NCBI RefSeq assembly: GCF_001552255.1
Contig: NZ_BCQV01000014.1
Location: 31,831 to 95,830 of the forward strand
Direction: 5' to 3'
From: Alicyclobacillus shizuokensis NBRC 103103
GTDB taxonomy: Bacteria; Bacillota; Bacilli; Alicyclobacillales; Alicyclobacillaceae
DNA: 64,000 nt
In this document: positions 60,802 through 64,000 of the stretch, piece by piece
Position numbering within the stretch: the stretch's first letter is position 1
Layout of the letters: every line of letters begins with the position of its first letter
Notes under the pieces: generated by a model
What the model saw: the letters and a program-made list of their open reading frames with translations, nothing else
Told to the model about the DNA's origin: nothing
Databases searched by the model: none
Program-made: the position numbers and the translations under genes

Positions 60802-62259
60802 CTACTTCCGGACTCGAGCGCGGATCAATTGGCATGGATGTTGTTCGACGAGCTTGTGCGCGGGGTACTTCCTTACGATTTCTTCCCCCTTCTTGATCAA
60901 CTGATCAATCATCGCCTCGCGCGCACGCCAGGGAAGGTACATCATCGGTTCCTCAAAGACATTCGCGACGTCCACAAACGCCTTCACGACAAGGCTCGGA
61001 AACGAGTAGAGAAGCTCCGTGTCGACATACTGTAGGTCAAGAATTTCAAATCGCGCCCCCAGAACAGCAGGCACCGTATCCGGACCAGGCAGGGTATCCA
61101 GATTGCCCGACAACGGCTTCGCCTTGATGAGGGGTTCAAACCATTCTAAGAAGAAATCGCTCTGAGCAGGAAAATGCAACGGATGCAAGGAGGCAAAGAT
61201 TCCGCCGGGTTTCAAGACCCGCGCGATTTCGCTGCACGCTTGCTCAAGGTCTGTAAACTGTAGAAACGCATAACCCAGGACGCGGTCAAAGCTATCCGCA
61301 GGCCATGGTAGACGCTCGGCGCGCGCACGCTGGACTTCGACCCAAGACGCCTGATAGGCTTCACGTTTCCGCCTCAATGCAGCCAACACACCCGTGGACG
61401 GATCGGTTGCCACCAAACGTCCATTCGGCCCCACGACTTCAAACAGTCCTGCGTCAAAAGTCAAGCCACCTGTACCGCATCCTAGTTCAAGCACCGTCAT
61501 GCCAGGCTGAATCTGGCCGAGCTCGATGACCCTTTTGCGCAGTTGGGGAATATTCTTTCCCAGTGTCTCCGTGATAAGATCCATATCCTCTAGTATATTG
61601 AAATTGTTCATTCGAATTAACCTGGCCCGATGTCTCAGGAACCCGGATGACGTCAGCATCTCCTTCAGGGAATGCAGCACTTCCTTGCCTAAGGCCGTGA
61701 GTTGCACTCGACCTTCCGCGGGGCTCAGTTCAATGCCCCCTGCGGCCATCGTCGCGCGCAATTCCCGCTGCAACGTTGCAGTTGCCCACGGCCTATGAAA
61801 CTGCCCTTGTAGAAAGTCGTCCACTGCCATCGAGCCATAGTGATCCAAAACTTGAAGGTTATCATAAACTATAGTGAGCATATAGAATGAGACAAATCGT
61901 TGCGGACTTACAGTCTCGGCAAAATCTTCTACCAATCGTTCAGCCACGCGAACCATTTCTTCGGTAACTTCCAACTGCCCCAGTTCCAGATGACTCAAAT
62001 ACACGGCCGTACTGGAAATCGTTTCATAGTAAGCCTCCCAAGCTCGATCCTTCTCCAGCGGGTAGCGCTCCACCAGGCAGAATTCCCAAGTCGGATTCCA
62101 GTGCCCATTTGCCAGCCCGAGAGCCACTCGCTCGATTTCTTCCTGCAAACGGCGCGGAATTCGATTCTGCCCTTGCCCCCAAGTCAACCAAGGAGCGACC
62201 ACAATACGCTGCCGAATCATGTGACTGGCCAGTTCCGCGAACCCGTACAACGTTTCCAT
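60802..62259 (-). CDS. SAM methyltransferase with unknown N-terminal domain
   Basis: 485 residues in two parts. Residues ~1-235 are helical, of unknown type, with a winged-helix-like end (VQLTALGKEVLHSLKEMLTS). Residues ~250-430 form a class I methyltransferase: MTVLELGCGTGGLTFDAGLF, LVATDPSTGVLAALRRK, FDRVLGYAFLQFTDLEQACS and VLKPGGIFASLHPLHF. The acceptor is unknown. GGAGGTGGCG precedes the ATG. It reads toward the hopanoid operon, and is divergent from a bicupin gene. Confidence 0.75.
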   Translation of the reverse strand: METLYGFAELASHMIRQRIVVAPWLTWGQGQNRIPRRLQEEIERVALGLANGHWNPTWEFCLVERYPLEKDRAWEAYYETISSTAVYLSHLELGQLEVTEEMVRVAERLVEDFAETVSPQRFVSFYMLTIVYDNLQVLDHYGSMAVDDFLQGQFHRPWATATLQRELRATMAAGGIELSPAEGRVQLTALGKEVLHSLKEMLTSSGFLRHRARLIRMNNFNILEDMDLITETLGKNIPQLRKRVIELGQIQPGMTVLELGCGTGGLTFDAGLFEVVGPNGRLVATDPSTGVLAALRRKREAYQASWVEVQRARAERLPWPADSFDRVLGYAFLQFTDLEQACSEIARVLKPGGIFASLHPLHFPAQSDFFLEWFEPLIKAKPLSGNLDTLPGPDTVPAVLGARFEILDLQYVDTELLYSFPSLVVKAFVDVANVFEEPMMYLPWRAREAMIDQLIKKGEEIVRKYPAHKLVEQHPCQLIRARVRK

Positions 62260-62483
62260 GTCGCCACCTCCATGGTGAGAGAATTCGCCACTGCTCTAAA
62301 ATGCCCTTCCCCCTTGCTCGCAGCGGCATCATCCGCTCCGCTCGGCGCATGGGCGGCACAAACGCGGCGCGTCTGCGTGCTGGGTGGAGCACCTCCCGTC
62401 CTCAACGCACAGCGTGTGCCCAGTTCTCAGGGTGACGAATACATATATGTATATCCCGAGTCGCACAGGAGGCAACACGCCCT

Positions 62484-63620
62484 ATGGCTACTGCTCCAAA
62501 ACGCACCTTTCCGCCCAAGACCACAAAGTCCAGAGGCAAGCGAAAGTCAGTGTCAGTGAATCCTTTCTACGAGTGCAGTGTGCTATTTTGCAAAGATGCC
62601 GATAATGTAATCTACCAGGTAACCTCGGATCAACTGCCCGTTCTCAACCGCATCGGACTGGACGATCTGTTCATGACAAAGGGACACATCCGGGAACCCC
62701 ATTGGCATCCCAACGCAGCGGAATTGGATTATGTTGTCACGGGAGAAGTTAACATTTCCATGGTCGATCCCGTTCGACATCGCTTGCTCGCTTATCATGT
62801 GACGCCGGGGGAAGTCGTGTTCATACCGATAAATTGGTGGCACTGGATAACCGCGTTGTCCGATGAAGTCCACGTGGTACAGATTTTCAGCCATGCCAAA
62901 CGTCAAATTATTGAAGGTTCGGATGTCCTGCGCAAGACTCCCGCGAAGATTTTCCAATCCGCCTATGACGTGAACGCCAAACAGTTTGCCAGTTTGTTGT
63001 CTCCCATCACGGGAACGGTCGTCATCGGGCCACCGAATTCCATGGCGCTGACCAATACATCAGATGACAACGTGCATCAGCACATACCCAGAGCCACCAA
63101 TCGTACCTATCCAGGGTCTCCCAACCTCTTTTTTGACCTGCAACGAAATCTAACTGTACGTAGGGACCAAAGCTGTCTTTATGAAGTGACCAGTGTACAA
63201 ATCCCGATGATGCAAGTTTTGTCACTGGGAGACCTGTTCCTGACCAAAGGGCACGTACGAGAACCCCACTGGCATCCGAATGCAGACGAGTTGGACTACG
63301 TAGTTGCTGGTGAAGTGACGGTATCCATCCTCGATCCGAATACACTACGGGTGGCTAGCCACCGCCTGAAGCCTGGGCAGGTCACGTTCATACCAAAAGG
63401 ATGGTTTCACTGGATTGTGCCCGATACGGAAGATGCTCATCTCCTTGTCTGCTTTAACGACGGTAGAATCGAGTCCGTGGAGGGTTCCGATGTGCTGCGA
63501 TTGACCCCGCCCGAGGTCTTCCAACAGGCGTATGACATCCACGCCCGTCAATTCGCCAAAGAGATAGCCCCGATTGCCGGGCCGTTGACCATTGGCCCAC
63601 CGAGCAAACCAGCAAGATAG
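62484..63620 (+). CDS. Bicupin protein with internal duplication
   Basis: 378 residues made of two similar ~150-residue cupin units. Each has the metal-binding first motif (KGHIREPHWHPNAAELDYVV and KGHVREPHWHPNADELDYVV) and second motif (PINWWHWI and PKGWFHWI), followed by EGSDVLR and an (F)QxAYDxxAxQF tail. The layout is like bicupins such as oxalate decarboxylase, but substrate residues are not identifiable, so the reaction is unknown. A basic, Ser/Lys-rich N-terminus (~25 residues) precedes. AGGAGG lies 13 bases before the ATG. Confidence 0.78.
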   Translation: MATAPKRTFPPKTTKSRGKRKSVSVNPFYECSVLFCKDADNVIYQVTSDQLPVLNRIGLDDLFMTKGHIREPHWHPNAAELDYVVTGEVNISMVDPVRHRLLAYHVTPGEVVFIPINWWHWITALSDEVHVVQIFSHAKRQIIEGSDVLRKTPAKIFQSAYDVNAKQFASLLSPITGTVVIGPPNSMALTNTSDDNVHQHIPRATNRTYPGSPNLFFDLQRNLTVRRDQSCLYEVTSVQIPMMQVLSLGDLFLTKGHVREPHWHPNADELDYVVAGEVTVSILDPNTLRVASHRLKPGQVTFIPKGWFHWIVPDTEDAHLLVCFNDGRIESVEGSDVLRLTPPEVFQQAYDIHARQFAKEIAPIAGPLTIGPPSKPAR

Positions 63621-64000
63621 ATATTCATTCGTGACCTCATATCCGTGCAATTCAACCGCCCCACTCCCCTCCTCTGCCATCATTACATAATCGCCCGAGA
63701 CACTCCATCCGTCTGTCCAACATCACGCTGCAGGCGGTCAGGCCCGTCCCAATCATTGGACATCCCCCCCTTCCCTTCCTTGTTAATCCAGATCCTTAGC
63801 TGTGACGACGATTGATCCGAAAAGGATACCGTGCGCCAGGGAACGTATGATTCTCCCGATCAGCAGGACTGTGTACGAAGCCACAGCCGCAAAGCAACCT
63901 CAACAGTGGGCCTTTTCGGATCTGGATGGCCGCGACTGTCCCTACCGTAAGCCTTCCACAGAAAGGGAAAGTCAAGAGGGGATTCGAGGAAAATGAAGAT
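63621..64000. other. Gene-free window end with long-range inverted repeat
   Basis: No gene is supported over these 380 bases. At the very end GAGGGGATTCGAGGAAA precedes an ATG (63993), which may begin a gene that leaves the window. The main structure is a spaced inverted repeat at 63814-63922. Confidence 0.45.
63814..63922. repeat. 12-bp inverted repeat separated by 85 bases
   Basis: GATCCGAAAAGG (63814-63825) and CCTTTTCGGATC (63911-63922) are perfectly complementary. They could close a structured RNA of about 109 bases or mark the ends of a small element. No coding frame between them is convincing. Confidence 0.6.

Noticed and set aside
1..64000. CRISPR array or phage/IS transposase
   Set aside because: I saw no regularly spaced direct repeats and no transposase or integrase motif other than chromosomal XerD.

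Overview
The window reads as chromosome from a spore-forming, Gram-positive bacterium of the Bacillales, most like the Alicyclobacillaceae (inference from gene content; moderately high G+C by eye). The grounds are: ResD, CcpA and sigma-F proteins close to the B. subtilis forms; spore genes in B. subtilis-like order (scpA-scpB, ytfJ, spmA-spmB, rluB, resD-resE; spoIIAA-spoIIAB-sigF, dacF, xerD, spoIIM); strong GGAGG ribosome sites with many GTG/TTG starts; and a complete hopanoid operon with squalene-hopene cyclase. Most genes lie on the minus strand.

Layout. 1-11.9 kb: ccpA, a tRNA-Leu, a UvrD-like helicase, a phosphoesterase, small hydrolases, a PDZ-less trypsin-like protease, two DUF1450 proteins, a PrsW protease, a divergent sirtuin and several small uncharacterised proteins. 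12.0-12.7 kb: a group IIC intron without its reverse transcriptase, placed just behind a terminator-like hairpin of a 53-codon gene. 12.7-25.9 kb: resE-resD, rluB, spmB-spmA, ytfJ-ytfI, scpB-scpA, a site-2 protease, the spoVA C-D-E genes and the spoIIA operon. 26-34.5 kb: a helix-turn-helix/TPR regulator divergent from spoIIA, then dacF, xerD, spoIIM, endonuclease Q, nudF and an M20 peptidase. 34.6-38.3 kb: lipB-lipA next to what looks like a collapsed branched-chain 2-oxoacid dehydrogenase locus (leucine dehydrogenase, an E1-beta tail, a free lipoyl domain, a frameshifted E2 fragment). 38.8-43.0 kb: moaC, a moaD-moaE fusion, a metallo-hydrolase and a GH18 glycosidase. 43.1-48.6 kb: a System I cytochrome c maturation operon (ccmE-ccmF-unknown-ccmA-ccmB-ccmC-ccmD). 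48.7-51.4 kb: an endonuclease III relative, small membrane and secreted proteins, HtrA. 51.4-60.4 kb: fni-hpnH-hpnG-hpnA-shc-hpnC-hpnD-hpnE. 60.8-64 kb: a two-part methyltransferase divergent from a bicupin, then a gene-free end.

How the parts fit. The hopanoid operon runs from isoprenoid precursor balance (Fni) through squalene (HpnC, HpnD, HpnE) and cyclisation (Shc) to adenosylhopane processing (HpnH, HpnG), with tight stop/start overlaps. The respiratory part is unusual: resDE lacks the resABC genes that precede it in Bacillus, while a Ccm System I operon with a Cys-type CcmE lies 30 kb away, which suggests replacement of the cytochrome c maturation route. Several genes are too short for ordinary ORF calling but have strong ribosome sites: ccmD, a 33-codon and a 54-codon membrane protein, and two members of a small protein family sharing a C-terminal VFRT.(K/S)G.YGI motif. 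Bases 1-61, beyond ccpA, hold no supportable gene.
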